Assembly: GCA_965221185.1 (NCBI GenBank)
Contig: OZ244866.1
Coordinates: forward strand, 2,976,001-3,040,000
Direction of reading: 5' to 3'
Length of the DNA stretch: 64,000 bases
DNA from: Aldehydirespirator sp965221185
GTDB lineage: Bacteria > Actinomycetota > Acidimicrobiia > Acidimicrobiales > Aldehydirespiratoraceae
Position 1 is the first letter of the stretch. The number at the start of each line of letters is the position of its first letter. Position numbers and translations under genes: made by a program. The notes beneath the pieces are model-generated. The model was not told the DNA's origin and ran no database searches. It saw only the letters and a program-made list of their open reading frames with translations. This document shows positions 37,032 to 46,339 of the stretch, one piece after another.

Positions 37032-37972
37032 CCGCGGTGGCAGACCCGATTGGACCGGCTCCCGACACCGCCGCGACGCCCGAGAGCGTCACCGTCATGG
37101 CCGACCTGCGGTCGCATCTGCGCAAGTCCAAGGCGGGCATCTCCGGGATCGTCATCTGCACGCTGTTCGCGCTGGTGGCGGTGGCGGGCCCGTGGCTGCC
37201 GTTCCTGCCCGATCCCGCCCAGCAGAGCCTGCCCGACAAGCTGACGCCCCCGGTGGGCTGGGGCGGCATCTGGTCGCATCCGCTCGGCACCGACCAGCTC
37301 GGCCGCGACATCCTGGCCCGGCTCATCGACGGCGCCCGCATCTCGCTGCTGGTGAGCGTGGTCGCGGTCGTCATCGCGGCCGTCCTCGGCACCGCCCTCG
37401 GGCTGATCGCGGGCTACATCGGCGGGAAGATCGACACCCTGATCGTCTCCGCAGCCGACGTGCAGATGGCCTTCCCGGGAGTGCTGGCCGGGCTGATCCT
37501 GGTGGCCGCGTTCGGGCCGAGCGTGTGGCTGGTCATCATCGTCATCGCCATCTCCAGCTGGATGGTGTTCACCAGGGTGGGGCGCAGCCTGGTGTTCACT
37601 CTCAAGACGTCGCTGTACGTGGAGGCGTCGGAGCTGGCCGGGGCGTCGGCGCGGCGGATCATGTGGCGGCACCTGCTGCCCAACCTGGTCAGCTCGCTGA
37701 TCACCTTGAGCGTTCTGGAGCTGGCCGCGGCCATCCTGTCGGAGTCGGCGTTCGCCTTCCTCGGCTTCGGCGTGCAGCCGCCGCGCTCGTCGTGGGGGCT
37801 GATGATCCAGCAGGGCCGCAACTACATCACCGACGGGTGGTGGATCGTGACCTTCGCCGGCATGGCCATCGCCATCGTGGTGCTGGGCGTGAACCTGCTG
37901 TCGCTGTGGCTGCAGTCATTCAACGACGTGGCCGAGCGCGAGCAGATCATCCTCGAGAGGCCGGGCGGGTGA
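37028..37972 (+). CDS. ABC transporter permease, DppC/OppC type
   Basis: 314 residues from ATG 37028. An N-terminal cytoplasmic tail leads to TM1 (GIVICTLFALVAVAGPWLPFL), then the OppC-type HPLGTDQLGRDILARL segment before the permease domain. The EAA loop is EASELAGASARRIMWRHLLPN. Five more membrane segments follow. It pairs with the DppB-like permease; the four-base overlaps on both sides imply stoichiometric translation. Confidence 0.9.
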   Translation: MTAVADPIGPAPDTAATPESVTVMADLRSHLRKSKAGISGIVICTLFALVAVAGPWLPFLPDPAQQSLPDKLTPPVGWGGIWSHPLGTDQLGRDILARLIDGARISLLVSVVAVVIAAVLGTALGLIAGYIGGKIDTLIVSAADVQMAFPGVLAGLILVAAFGPSVWLVIIVIAISSWMVFTRVGRSLVFTLKTSLYVEASELAGASARRIMWRHLLPNLVSSLITLSVLELAAAILSESAFAFLGFGVQPPRSSWGLMIQQGRNYITDGWWIVTFAGMAIAIVVLGVNLLSLWLQSFNDVAEREQIILERPGG

Positions 37973-39009
37973 GCGGCGCCACCGGCGCGGAGCCGGCCCG
38001 CACCGAGCGCCTGCTGGAGATCGAGGACCTCACCGTGGGGTTCCCCACCCGCGACGGCACCGTGCTGGGCGTGGACGGCCTGACCCTCAACGTCGGGTCC
38101 CATGAGCGCCTCGGCGTTGTGGGCGAGTCGGGCTCGGGCAAGAGCGTCATGGGGCTGGCCATCCTGGGGATGGTGCTGCCGCCGGGCCGGATCATGGGCG
38201 GCTCGGTGCGATGGCGGGGCGAGGACGTGCTCGACGAGGCCGTGGCCAACCGGGTGAGGGGCCGCGAGATAGCCATGATCTTCCAGGATCCGATGGTGTC
38301 GCTCAACCCCCTCAAGACGGTGGGCGCGCAGCTGCGCGAGCTGCTGCGGCACCGCGCCGGCCTCAATGGCGCCGCGGTGAGACAGCGCTCCATGGATCTG
38401 CTCGACATGGTGGGAATCGCCAACCCCAGCGAGCGGCTCAAGTCCTACGCCTTCGAGCTGTCGGGAGGACTGCGCCAGCGGGTGATGATCGCCACCGCGC
38501 TGGCGTGCGAGCCGACGCTGCTGATCGCGGACGAGCCCACCACCGGCCTCGACGTGACCATCCAGGACCAGATCCTCACCCTGCTTCACGACCTGTCCAC
38601 CGAGTTGGGGGTGTCGGTACTGATGATCACCCACGACCTGGGGGTGGTGGCCCAGTTCTGCGACCGGGTGCAGGTGATGTACGCCGGCCGGATCGTGGAG
38701 CGGGCCCCGATCGCGGAGATGTTCGCCGATCCCCTGCACCCCTACTCGGAGGGCCTGCTGCGCTCGGTGCCCAGAGTGGACCGCAGCGACAGCGAGCTGA
38801 CCGGCATCCTGGGGGAGCCGCTGGACCGGGCCCAGTTCCCGCCGGGCTGCGCGTTCGAGCCCCGCTGCCCGGAGGCCGTCGAAGTGTGCCGCGGGGCCGC
38901 CCCGCCCCTCGTCCGCCTCGAGGGCCGGCGCTGGGTGGCCTGCTACAACCGCACCGGGCCGGAGACGTCGGACGACGGCTCTGAGAGTGTGCACGGAGGA
39001 TCCCGGTGA
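37969..39009 (+). CDS. ABC transporter ATP-binding protein, DppD/OppD type
   Basis: 346 residues from GTG 37969 (overlap GTGA). Walker A is GESGSGKS near 50-57, Q-loop FQDPMVSLNP, signature LSGGLRQRV (LSGGQ with Leu instead of Gln), Walker B LLIADEP, and H-loop THD. The C-terminal OppD/F extension contains CAFEPRCPEAVEVC, whose cysteines bind an Fe-S cluster in characterised relatives. It powers the transporter as a heterodimer with the next gene. Confidence 0.9.
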   Translation: MSGATGAEPARTERLLEIEDLTVGFPTRDGTVLGVDGLTLNVGSHERLGVVGESGSGKSVMGLAILGMVLPPGRIMGGSVRWRGEDVLDEAVANRVRGREIAMIFQDPMVSLNPLKTVGAQLRELLRHRAGLNGAAVRQRSMDLLDMVGIANPSERLKSYAFELSGGLRQRVMIATALACEPTLLIADEPTTGLDVTIQDQILTLLHDLSTELGVSVLMITHDLGVVAQFCDRVQVMYAGRIVERAPIAEMFADPLHPYSEGLLRSVPRVDRSDSELTGILGEPLDRAQFPPGCAFEPRCPEAVEVCRGAAPPLVRLEGRRWVACYNRTGPETSDDGSESVHGGSR

Positions 39010-39971
39010 GCGAGCAGCCCGCGCCGCTGGTGGAGAGCCGCGATCTCAGCGTCCACTACAGCCGCTGGGTGGGCAGCCGGCGCCGCACCGTCTACGCGCT
39101 GGACGACTTCAACATCGCGGTGGCTCCGGGCGAGACGGTGGGTCTGGTGGGCGAGTCCGGCTGCGGCAAGTCGACCGCGGGCCGGGCCCTGCTGGGCGCG
39201 GTGAAGCCCGCCGCGGGCCAAGTGTTCTTCAACGGCGAGGATGTGACCGACCTGAGCCGGCAGCGCTGGCGGGCCATGCGCAAGCAGGTCCAGATGATCT
39301 TTCAGGATCCGTACTCGGCGCTGAACCCCAAGCTCAAGGTGGGAGAGAGCATCGCGGAGCCGTTCCTGGTGCACACCCGGATGCGGGGCTCCGAGCTCGC
39401 CGGCGCGGTGCACGAGCTGCTGGAGATGGTGGGGATGACGGCCAGCGCGGCCGACAAGTACCCGCACGCCTTCTCCGGCGGCCAGCGTCAGCGCATCGTG
39501 ATCGCCCGGGCCCTGGCGCTGCGGCCCGGGTTCGTGGTGGCCGACGAGGCCACCGCCGCGCTCGACGTGTCCATCCAGGCGCAGATCGTGAACCTGATGG
39601 TGGATCTCAAGGACAGCGTGGGCCTGTCGTACCTGTTCATCTCCCACAACCTGGCCGTGGTGCGCCACATATCGGACCGGGTGGCCATCATGTACCTGGG
39701 TCATCTGATGGAGGTCGGCAGCCACCACGACATCTACGAGAATCCGACCCATCCATACTCTCAGGCCCTGCTCTCGGCGGTGCCGGTGCCCGACCCGACG
39801 ACCCGGGGCAGTCACGAGCCCCTCACCGGGGACCTGCCCAGCCCCATGGATCCGCCCAAGGGCTGCCGGTTCAACACCCGCTGCCCGCTGGCAATGGAGC
39901 AGTGCTTCGAGGAGCGGCCGCCGCTGCGGGAGCGCTCCCCCGGCCACTTGGTGGCCTGCTGGGTGAATTGA
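39006..39971 (+). CDS. ABC transporter ATP-binding protein, DppF/OppF type
   Basis: 321 residues from GTG 39006 (overlap GTGA). Walker A is GESGCGKS, signature FSGGQRQRI, Walker B FVVADEA, H-loop SHN. The OppF-type C-terminus has CRFNTRCPLAMEQC. It completes the DppBCDF set. The Walker B Glu is present (ADEATAALD), so it should hydrolyse ATP. Its stop overlaps the TTG start of the MFS gene. Confidence 0.9.
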   Translation: MSEQPAPLVESRDLSVHYSRWVGSRRRTVYALDDFNIAVAPGETVGLVGESGCGKSTAGRALLGAVKPAAGQVFFNGEDVTDLSRQRWRAMRKQVQMIFQDPYSALNPKLKVGESIAEPFLVHTRMRGSELAGAVHELLEMVGMTASAADKYPHAFSGGQRQRIVIARALALRPGFVVADEATAALDVSIQAQIVNLMVDLKDSVGLSYLFISHNLAVVRHISDRVAIMYLGHLMEVGSHHDIYENPTHPYSQALLSAVPVPDPTTRGSHEPLTGDLPSPMDPPKGCRFNTRCPLAMEQCFEERPPLRERSPGHLVACWVN

Positions 39972-41170
39972 GCGACTCGACTGGCAGCACGCCCATCGGC
40001 GCCATCGGGGGAGACAGCCGCCTGACGCCACGCTGGGCGACCTTCGGGTACCTGTTCACGGTGTACTTCATCCTGGGCGGGGCCGAGACGATGATCGCGC
40101 CGCTGTTCCCGCTGGTGCGCCAGGACCTTGACCTCTCCGAGAGCAACTTGGCCGCCATCCTGGCCGCGGTGTCCGCGGGCATCGCCTCGTTCAACGTGAT
40201 CGGTGGGGCCACCAGCCGCAGGCTGAGCGACCGGTCCATGGTTCGGGCCACGGCCGTGAGCCTGACCGCGGGAATGGTGCTGTCAGCGGTGGCGGACTCG
40301 TTCTGGGTGCTGTTGGCGGGCCAGACCCTGCTGGGTGTGGCCTTCGGGATCTTCTTCCCGCCCGCGCTGGCCAGCGTGGCCCGGCTGTACCCCGACGCGC
40401 CGGGCAAGGCCATCGCGGTGTGGGGCCAGGCGTACTCCTTCGGGCTGGCCGCGGCCGCGCTTAGCGCCTTCGCCGGGGGAGGCTGGCGCTGGGTGTTCGT
40501 GGGGTGCGCGGTGCCTGCGGTGCTGGCCATCGCATACGTTCCCCGCTGGATCGAGGCCGACCGAGGCCAGGCACCGCTGCCCCTGCTGGCCCAGGTGGCC
40601 CAGTACGCCCGCAAGCAGACCTACCGGCTGGCTGGCTACGCCAGCTTCGGCGGCGTGTCGATGCACTTCGTGGTGATCGGCTTCTCGACGGTCTACTTCG
40701 TTGACCGGGGCGTGGACCTGCGCCTGGTGGCCGTGCTGCTCGCCGCGGGGCGGTTTGTGTCGGCCCCGGTGAAGATTATCGGCGGAGCCCTGTACGACCG
40801 GCGGGGCGGACCGTGGACGGCCCGGCTGATGATGGCGAGCACCTCGGCGTTGGGACTGCCGCTGCTGCTGGCGCCGGCCCGATGGGGCGTGTGGGTGCTG
40901 GTTCCGTTCGTGGGTATGGCGGTGTCGGTGCTGCCGGTGGCCAACGCCATGCTGGTGGCCGCGCTGCCGCCCCAGTCGGGCTGGGGCATCGGCACCTTCC
41001 GGGCCGCGTTGCTGGGCTCGGCCGCGCTGCTGTCGGCCATAGTCAGCGCTCTGCTGAGCTTGGGCATACCCCTTCTGACGCTGATGCTGGCCGCGCTGGG
41101 TCTGCCCACGCTGGTGGCCGCAGCCATGCACCGCGCCGTCGAGGCGCCAGCGAGGCCCGAGGCCTCCTGA
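39968..41170 (+). CDS. MFS transporter in the ABC operon
   Basis: 400 residues from TTG 39968, which overlaps the OppF stop (TTGA); no ATG or GTG lies closer to the first membrane segment. About 12 hydrophobic segments (TFGYLFTVYFILGGAETMIA first), loop RRLSDRSMVRA. It differs from the 14593/33450/60794 group. An MFS carrier coupled to a peptide-type importer may export a by-product or act as an alternative importer of the same compound. No substrate evidence. Confidence 0.82.
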   Translation: MSDSTGSTPIGAIGGDSRLTPRWATFGYLFTVYFILGGAETMIAPLFPLVRQDLDLSESNLAAILAAVSAGIASFNVIGGATSRRLSDRSMVRATAVSLTAGMVLSAVADSFWVLLAGQTLLGVAFGIFFPPALASVARLYPDAPGKAIAVWGQAYSFGLAAAALSAFAGGGWRWVFVGCAVPAVLAIAYVPRWIEADRGQAPLPLLAQVAQYARKQTYRLAGYASFGGVSMHFVVIGFSTVYFVDRGVDLRLVAVLLAAGRFVSAPVKIIGGALYDRRGGPWTARLMMASTSALGLPLLLAPARWGVWVLVPFVGMAVSVLPVANAMLVAALPPQSGWGIGTFRAALLGSAALLSAIVSALLSLGIPLLTLMLAALGLPTLVAAAMHRAVEAPARPEAS

Positions 41171-41186
41171 CCGTCGCAGCCTTTGG

Positions 41187-41654
41187 CTACGCCGGGACCG
41201 GGCAGGCGGCGAGGCGGTAGGTGTTGAGGCGCTTGCGCAGGGTGTAGACGAGCAGCGTTACCGCGAGCAGGCCGACGAAGGGCTGCACTGGTGCCCACCA
41301 CGACAGGGCGCCGGACACGCCCACCAGTGCGACCACGGCCTGGTTGCACACCGGGCACCCCACGGCCAGGAATGATACGAACCCGCCCCAGACGGTCCGG
41401 GTGCCCTGGCGCTCGGCGGCCGCCACCAACTCGGTGGACTCAACGGGCTCGGGGCGGATGGCGAAGACCAGCCCGATCAGGGCCGAGGTGATGGCCAGGA
41501 TCACATAGTCGACCCAGCGCACCGCCACGGGCCGGCCGAATATCGGCGTGTCGATCAAGTCCGAGGGCACCGCGATCACCACCGCGGCCACCCCGGCGAA
41601 CAGCACGGCCCGAGGCCAAGTGGCTCGGGGAAGCGCCAGCAGATCCCTCAACAC
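41187..41654 (-). CDS. Small multi-pass membrane protein with CPVC motif
   Basis: 155 residues from GTG 41654, two bases after the preceding gene's stop. Four hydrophobic segments are visible (AVLFAGVAAVVIAV, WVDYVILAITSALIGLVFAI, VWGGFVSFLAVGCPVC..., PFVGLLAVTLLVYTL). The CPVC pair at the start of the third segment could be redox-active or bind metal. A further Cys ends the chain (LAACPVPA). Not assignable to a named family with confidence. It converges on the MFS gene. Confidence 0.6.
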   Translation of the reverse strand: MLRDLLALPRATWPRAVLFAGVAAVVIAVPSDLIDTPIFGRPVAVRWVDYVILAITSALIGLVFAIRPEPVESTELVAAAERQGTRTVWGGFVSFLAVGCPVCNQAVVALVGVSGALSWWAPVQPFVGLLAVTLLVYTLRKRLNTYRLAACPVPA

Positions 41655-41656
41655 CT

Positions 41657-42073
41657 CTAGGTCACCTTGTCGATGACCCGGAAGGCGTAGTCGCGCCGCT
41701 CGTCGCCGAGGGTGGCCCTCACCCGGTAGCCGCCGGGCTTGGGGAACTGGACGATGCCGATCACCACCAGGGGCGAGCGGCTGTCGGAGCCGGGGACCTT
41801 GCCGGGAGGTCGGCCGACCTCGATGTTGGCTTTGGCCTCCATCAGCTTCTGGTGGCCGTCCTCGTCCTCGACGCGGATCACCACCTCGTGGCGCTGGTTG
41901 GTGTCCACCCACGGGACCAGCACCGACAACGCGATGGCGAAGTGCTGGGGTCGGGGCTTCTTGCCTTCCTTATAGGCCCGGGTCACCCTGTCCCAGCCCG
42001 CGCCGCTGAGGTACAGCAGCCCGTTCTGCACTTCGGCGTGATTCGCCAGGGTCAACAACTCGATCTGGGCCAC
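41657..42073 (-). CDS. DUF6941-like protein
   Basis: 138 residues. The start (ELLTLANHAEVQNGLLYLSGAGWD) resembles DUF6941 proteins, which are small, all-beta and of unknown function. The middle carries RHEVVIRVEDEDGHQKLMEAKANIEVG, suggestive of a beta-sandwich. It is co-transcribed with the small membrane protein (2-base gap). Nothing in the sequence identifies a ligand or partner. Confidence 0.65.
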   Translation of the reverse strand: MAQIELLTLANHAEVQNGLLYLSGAGWDRVTRAYKEGKKPRPQHFAIALSVLVPWVDTNQRHEVVIRVEDEDGHQKLMEAKANIEVGRPPGKVPGSDSRSPLVVIGIVQFPKPGGYRVRATLGDERRDYAFRVIDKVT

Positions 42074-42125
42074 TCGAGCCAGTCTACGTAGGCGGCGTCG
42101 GCTCGTTCTCTGCGGCCGCGGGGTG

Positions 42126-43670
42126 TCAGGAGCCGTCGGCCGCCAAGCCGAGGCGCTCGGCCAGGCCTATGCGCTGGAGCTTGCCAGTGGGCCCTTTGGG
42201 CAGCTCGTCGAGGACCAGGACACGGCGGGGCACTTTGAAGGCGGCCAGCGATTGCGACAGGAAGCGGCGCAGCTCCCGCTCGTCGACCTCGGCTCCTTCG
42301 GCGGCCACCACCGCGGCGGCGACCTCCTCGCCGAGCTTGGGGTGCGGCATGGCGAACGTCACCGCCTGGGCCACCGACGGGTGGCGCAGCAGGGCCTCGT
42401 CCACCTCCAGCGGGGAGACCTTCTCGCCGCCCCGGTTGATCTGCTCCTTGAGGCGGCCGGTGAGGAACAGGTAGCCGTCGCCGTCGACGTAGCCCTCGTC
42501 GCCGGTGCGGAACCAGCCGCCGGTGAACGCGGCCGCGTTGGCTTCGGGATTGTTCTCGTAGCCGTCGATCACCGTCGAGCCCTTGATCGCCACCTCCCCT
42601 CGTTCACCCGCAGGCATCCGCTGGTTGAGCGCGTCGAGCAGGGCCAGCTCGATGCCGGTGGGAACCCCCACCGACCGGGGCTTGGCCACCGCGGGGGGCA
42701 GCGGGTTGGCGCACATCTGGTGGGTGGCCTCAGTCATGCCGTAGGCCTCGATCACGGGCGAGCCGAACAGCTCCCCGAGCTCGGTCAGCACCGGCTCGGG
42801 CAGCGACGCCGACGATGAGCGCACGAACCGAAGACCCGCGCCCCGGGCCGTGTCGCGGTGGCGGGACGAGCGGGAGATCACCATCTGGTGCATGGTCGGC
42901 ACCGCGGTGTAGTAGGTGGGCCGCAGCGCTTCGAGCTGGGCGAAGAACCGGAAGGCGTCGAAGCCCTCGGTGCAGGCCACCGAACCGCCGGCCGACAGCG
43001 GGGCCAGCAGCCCGGCCAGTAGCCCGTGGATGTGGAACAGCGGCATCACTTGCAGCGACCGGTCGTCGGCGGTGAGATCCAGCGACTGTGCGATACCCGT
43101 AGCGGAGCGGGCCAGGTGCCGCTGGCGCAGGGGCACGATCTTGGGCCTCGAGGTAGTGCCGGAGGTGTGCAGCACGAGGGCGACGTCGTCGCCGGTGGGG
43201 TCGCCCGAGGCCTGTGCTCTCGCCGTCGGCGATTCCGCGGCCAGGTCGAGGGCTCCGATCCCGTCGGCGGCCGAGCCCGTGAGCGTCACCGACAGCACGC
43301 CGGATCCCGCTTCGTCCGCCGCGAGTAGGGCGGCCGAGCCGGAGTCGTCGGAGCGGGTGATCAGCGCCCTGGCATTCAAGTCATCGAGGTAGAAGCGCAG
43401 TTCGTCGGTGCGGTACTTGGGGTTGAGGGGCGCGGCGCAGCCGGTCAGGGCCGAGGCCAGGAAGGCGATGGCCATCTCGGGCCCGTTGGGCAGCACGATG
43501 GCGATGCGGTCAGCTGTGCCGATTCCGAGGGCGCGCAGCCGACCCGCGAGCCGGTCCACTTCGGCGCGCAGATCGGTGTGGCTGAGCACCGAACCGTCCG
43601 GCGTGACCATGGCCGGATCGGGGCCAGCACCGGCGTCGAGCAACTCCCGCAGCGTCATGCCGCTAGCCAC
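42126..43670 (-). CDS. AMP-forming acyl-CoA ligase, closest by motif to oxalyl-CoA synthetase
   Basis: 514 residues from GTG 43670, chosen for GGAGAGG 5 bases upstream (ATG 43658 is possible). ANL motifs: LHTSGTTSRPKIVP, YGMTEATHQMCANPLPP, FRTGDEGYVDGDGYLFLTGR, INRGGEKVSPLEVD and PTGKLQR with the catalytic Lys. The strings around TEATHQM and NRGGEK are close to those of AAE3/PCS60-type oxalate-CoA ligases, so oxalate or another short dicarboxylate is a reasonable first guess. No oxalyl-CoA decarboxylase is present in the window. Confidence 0.82.
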   Translation of the reverse strand: MASGMTLRELLDAGAGPDPAMVTPDGSVLSHTDLRAEVDRLAGRLRALGIGTADRIAIVLPNGPEMAIAFLASALTGCAAPLNPKYRTDELRFYLDDLNARALITRSDDSGSAALLAADEAGSGVLSVTLTGSAADGIGALDLAAESPTARAQASGDPTGDDVALVLHTSGTTSRPKIVPLRQRHLARSATGIAQSLDLTADDRSLQVMPLFHIHGLLAGLLAPLSAGGSVACTEGFDAFRFFAQLEALRPTYYTAVPTMHQMVISRSSRHRDTARGAGLRFVRSSSASLPEPVLTELGELFGSPVIEAYGMTEATHQMCANPLPPAVAKPRSVGVPTGIELALLDALNQRMPAGERGEVAIKGSTVIDGYENNPEANAAAFTGGWFRTGDEGYVDGDGYLFLTGRLKEQINRGGEKVSPLEVDEALLRHPSVAQAVTFAMPHPKLGEEVAAAVVAAEGAEVDERELRRFLSQSLAAFKVPRRVLVLDELPKGPTGKLQRIGLAERLGLAADGS

Positions 43671-43761
43671 TGAAGCCTCTCCAGCGCGCAATCCTCGCGA
43701 CTATCAGCAAATGTGGCCCCCTTGTCGCGAAGAATCGGCCGCCACTTCTCGGCTGGACGGG

Positions 43762-44745
43762 TCATGGGGAGACCCCCGTCAGGCGGTGGTTGAGCAGGGA
43801 GGCCAGGCCGTAGACAGAGCTGATGGCGGGGGTGGGCACGCCGGTCAGCTCGCCGAGATCGACGAACACGCCGACCAGCGGGTCGAGTTCCAACGGCCGG
43901 CCGGCCTCGGCGTCCTGCAGCATCGACGTCTTATGCTCGCCGACGGCCTCAGCCCCGGCGATGCGGCGCTCCACGCTGATGCGGATGCTCACCCCGAGGG
44001 CCTCAGCGATGCGGCTGGCCTCGGTCATCATCCGCGCGGCCAGATCCCGGGTGGCCGGCGTCCGGCAGATCTCCCCCAGCGTCGCCCCGGTCAGGGCGCT
44101 GATGGGATTGAAGGCCAGGTTGCCCCACGCCTTGACCCACAGGTGGGAGCGGATGTCGGTGAGCACCCGCGACTTGAACCCGGCCGCGGAGAGAGCCCCG
44201 GCCAGCGCCCTCGCCCTCTCCGACTTGGCGCCGTCGAGTTCGCCCACCGGGAACCGGTCGCCCTCAACGTGGGTGATCACACCGGGCGCGGTCTTCTCGG
44301 CGGCCGGGTAGGCGATGCAGGCCACGATCCGTTCCGCCGGCACCGCGGCCGCGATGGTGCCGTCGGGATCCAGAGCCTTGAGCCGGCGACCGTCGTGGGG
44401 TCCTCCGTGACGCTCGAAGTACCACCAGCCGATGCCGTTCTGCACCGGCACGACCGTCGTCGCGTCGTCGCAGAGACCCTTGAGTTGGTCGGCCACAGCC
44501 GCTATCTGGTGGGCCTTGAGGGCCAGGATCACCGTGTCGTGCGTTCCCAGCGCCCCGAAGTCGTCCGAAGCCTCGATCCCGGCCACCGTGGTGGAGCCGT
44601 CCATCTCCACCAGCCTCAGCCCGTCCCGCCTGATCGCGTCCAGATGCTCGCCCCGGGCGATGACGCTCACGTCGTGCCCGTCCACGGCGAGGCGGGCGGC
44701 CAACATCCCGCCAATGGCTCCGGCGCCAACAACGCAGATCCTCAC
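43762..44745 (-). CDS. Ketopantoate reductase family protein (ApbA/PanE)
   Basis: 327 residues from GTG 44745. NADP-binding ICVVGAGAIGGMLAARLA opens the chain, followed by LALKAHQ and VQNGIGWWYF. The C-terminal helical domain carries WVKAWGNLAFNPISALTGAT, with the family Lys and Asn-x-x-x-N-P. The enzyme reduces 2-keto acids to 2-hydroxy acids; classical PanE makes pantoate, but many homologues act in degradation. It is separated from the amidohydrolase upstream by repeat copy E and a GTATAC box. Confidence 0.85.
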   Translation of the reverse strand: MRICVVGAGAIGGMLAARLAVDGHDVSVIARGEHLDAIRRDGLRLVEMDGSTTVAGIEASDDFGALGTHDTVILALKAHQIAAVADQLKGLCDDATTVVPVQNGIGWWYFERHGGPHDGRRLKALDPDGTIAAAVPAERIVACIAYPAAEKTAPGVITHVEGDRFPVGELDGAKSERARALAGALSAAGFKSRVLTDIRSHLWVKAWGNLAFNPISALTGATLGEICRTPATRDLAARMMTEASRIAEALGVSIRISVERRIAGAEAVGEHKTSMLQDAEAGRPLELDPLVGVFVDLGELTGVPTPAISSVYGLASLLNHRLTGVSP

Positions 44746-44800
44746 GGCCCTACGGGACCCTGTGGATAGGTGCAGTTGCTTCGCGACGAGTCATCTTGTC

Positions 44801-44900
44801 TCCCGCTCCTGTTCGCTGCGCTCACGGGCCGCTCGGGCCACGGCCTCGCTCAACTCCCTGATGGGCTTGTCGTGGCTTGCGGCCCATCTGCTCGGCCTCT
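44801..44900 (-). repeat. 100-bp bipartite element, copy E
   Basis: Complete 13-36-51 copy on the minus strand, 55 bases before the ApbA/PanE start. The 13-base block has one change (AGAGGCCGAGCAG). The preceding GATAGGTGCAG on the plus strand is also found next to copy G. Confidence 0.9.
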
Positions 44901-44928
44901 AAGTGTGCCAGGCGAATGGCCCCGTACG

Positions 44929-44934
44929 GTATAC
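44929..44934. promoter_or_regulatory. GTATAC box before element copy E
   Basis: It lies between the amidohydrolase end (44945) and element E, in ACGGTATACAGA. In transcription order for the ApbA gene: box, element, gene (183 bases in all). Confidence 0.35.
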
Positions 44935-44944
44935 AGAACCGCTG

Positions 44945-46339
44945 TCAGACCACGGGCCAGCGGGGGGCCGCGAACTGGGCCAGGCCGGTGCGCTCGGCTG
45001 CGGCCGTCGCTGCTTCGCGGCCCCGGGCCATGATGGCGCGGGCGTCGAGGTTCACGAACTCGCCGGCCTCCACGATCACCTTGCCGTCGATCACCACGCT
45101 GTCAATAGAGTCGCCGCTCACGCCGTGGCCCAGGTTCGACAGCGGGTTGTGCAGCGGCACCCACTCGGGGCGGTCGAGATCGAACAGCAGGAAATCGGCA
45201 CGCTTGCCCGCCTCGAGCGAGCCGATCTCGTCGTCCCACAGCACCGAGCGGGCGCCGTCGATGGTGAGGTGCTCCAGGATCGTCTCCGCCGGCATCAGCG
45301 AGGCGTCCTCGAAGATGTCGCGGTACACCCGGAAGTACTGGGCGATGCGCAGGATGTCGGTGGTGTGCGAGCAGGCGCCGATGTCGGTGCCCACCCCCAC
45401 GGTCACGCCCCGCTCCAGCAGCTTGAGGTGGGTGGCCCGCTGCAGCCCGCCCCAGCCGAACACCGCGCTGGCGGTGGGGCACATCGACACCTTCACGTCG
45501 CGCTCGGCCAGCAGGTCGCACTCTTCTTCGGTCAGGAAGTGGCAGTGCACGAGCTGGACGTTGGGAGAGAGCACGCCGTTGCGCTCGTAGCGGGCGATGG
45601 GACGCTCGCCGTCGAACACCCGCTGGTGGTGCTCGACGGAGTCGCGGTTGGAGATCATGTGCGACACGATGCCGGTGGTGTGCTCGGCGGCCAGTTCGGC
45701 AATGGCGCGGCACAGGCGGTCCGACACCATGCGCTCGGTGCGCAGCGAGAACCAGGGCCGCACCCGGCCGCCGGCCGCACCCGCATGCGACTCCACGAAG
45801 GCCAGCCCGGAGGCGATGGCGTCGTCGGTGGTGGAGTCGAAGGTGCCCGGCATGGAGCGGCCGCCGGCCATGTCGGTGAGCGAGCGGGCCAGAGCGGCCC
45901 GGCAGCCGATCTCGTCGATGGCCCGAGCCGAGTTCTCGGGGTTCTGCGAGCCCGGGTCGCACACTGTGGTGGTGCCGTGGCGGACCGACTCCAGCAGCGC
46001 GCACATGGCGGCCAGATAGGCCTCCTCGTCGGTGATGCCGGCCTCCATCGGGTAGCAGCGGTCGTGCAGGAACACCTTGAGGGGCACGTCGTCGCCCAGA
46101 CCCCGCACGAAGAAGGGGGCCAGATGCTGGTGGTTGTCGATGAAGCCGGGAGTGATCAGCCGACCGCGGCCGTCGATGGTGCGGGTCGCCTCGCGGTATC
46201 CGGCCGCCTCCAGGTCGGCGGTCCGTCCCACCGCCTTGATCTCGCCGCCGTCCACAGCCACCGCGCCGTCGCGCACCATGCGGCGCTCGGGGTCCATGGT
46301 TATGAGCCAGTCGGCGTTGCGCACCAGCAGGTCGATCAT
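44945..46339 (-). CDS. Amidohydrolase (cytosine-deaminase-like/SAH-deaminase-like)
   Basis: 464 residues. Metal and catalytic motifs are TPGFIDNHQHLAPFF near 63-77 (HxH as HQH), LVHCHFLTEEE, VSMCPTAS and VGVGTDIGACSHT. The chain ends with the usual small beta-sandwich (SLEAGKRADFLLFDL). It hydrolyses a ring amine or halogen on an unknown heterocycle. It overlaps the epimerase gene by four bases (ATGA). It shares fold and motif order with the protein at 19998 but differs in metal-motif detail. Confidence 0.85.
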   Translation of the reverse strand: MIDLLVRNADWLITMDPERRMVRDGAVAVDGGEIKAVGRTADLEAAGYREATRTIDGRGRLITPGFIDNHQHLAPFFVRGLGDDVPLKVFLHDRCYPMEAGITDEEAYLAAMCALLESVRHGTTTVCDPGSQNPENSARAIDEIGCRAALARSLTDMAGGRSMPGTFDSTTDDAIASGLAFVESHAGAAGGRVRPWFSLRTERMVSDRLCRAIAELAAEHTTGIVSHMISNRDSVEHHQRVFDGERPIARYERNGVLSPNVQLVHCHFLTEEECDLLAERDVKVSMCPTASAVFGWGGLQRATHLKLLERGVTVGVGTDIGACSHTTDILRIAQYFRVYRDIFEDASLMPAETILEHLTIDGARSVLWDDEIGSLEAGKRADFLLFDLDRPEWVPLHNPLSNLGHGVSGDSIDSVVIDGKVIVEAGEFVNLDARAIMARGREAATAAAERTGLAQFAAPRWPVV

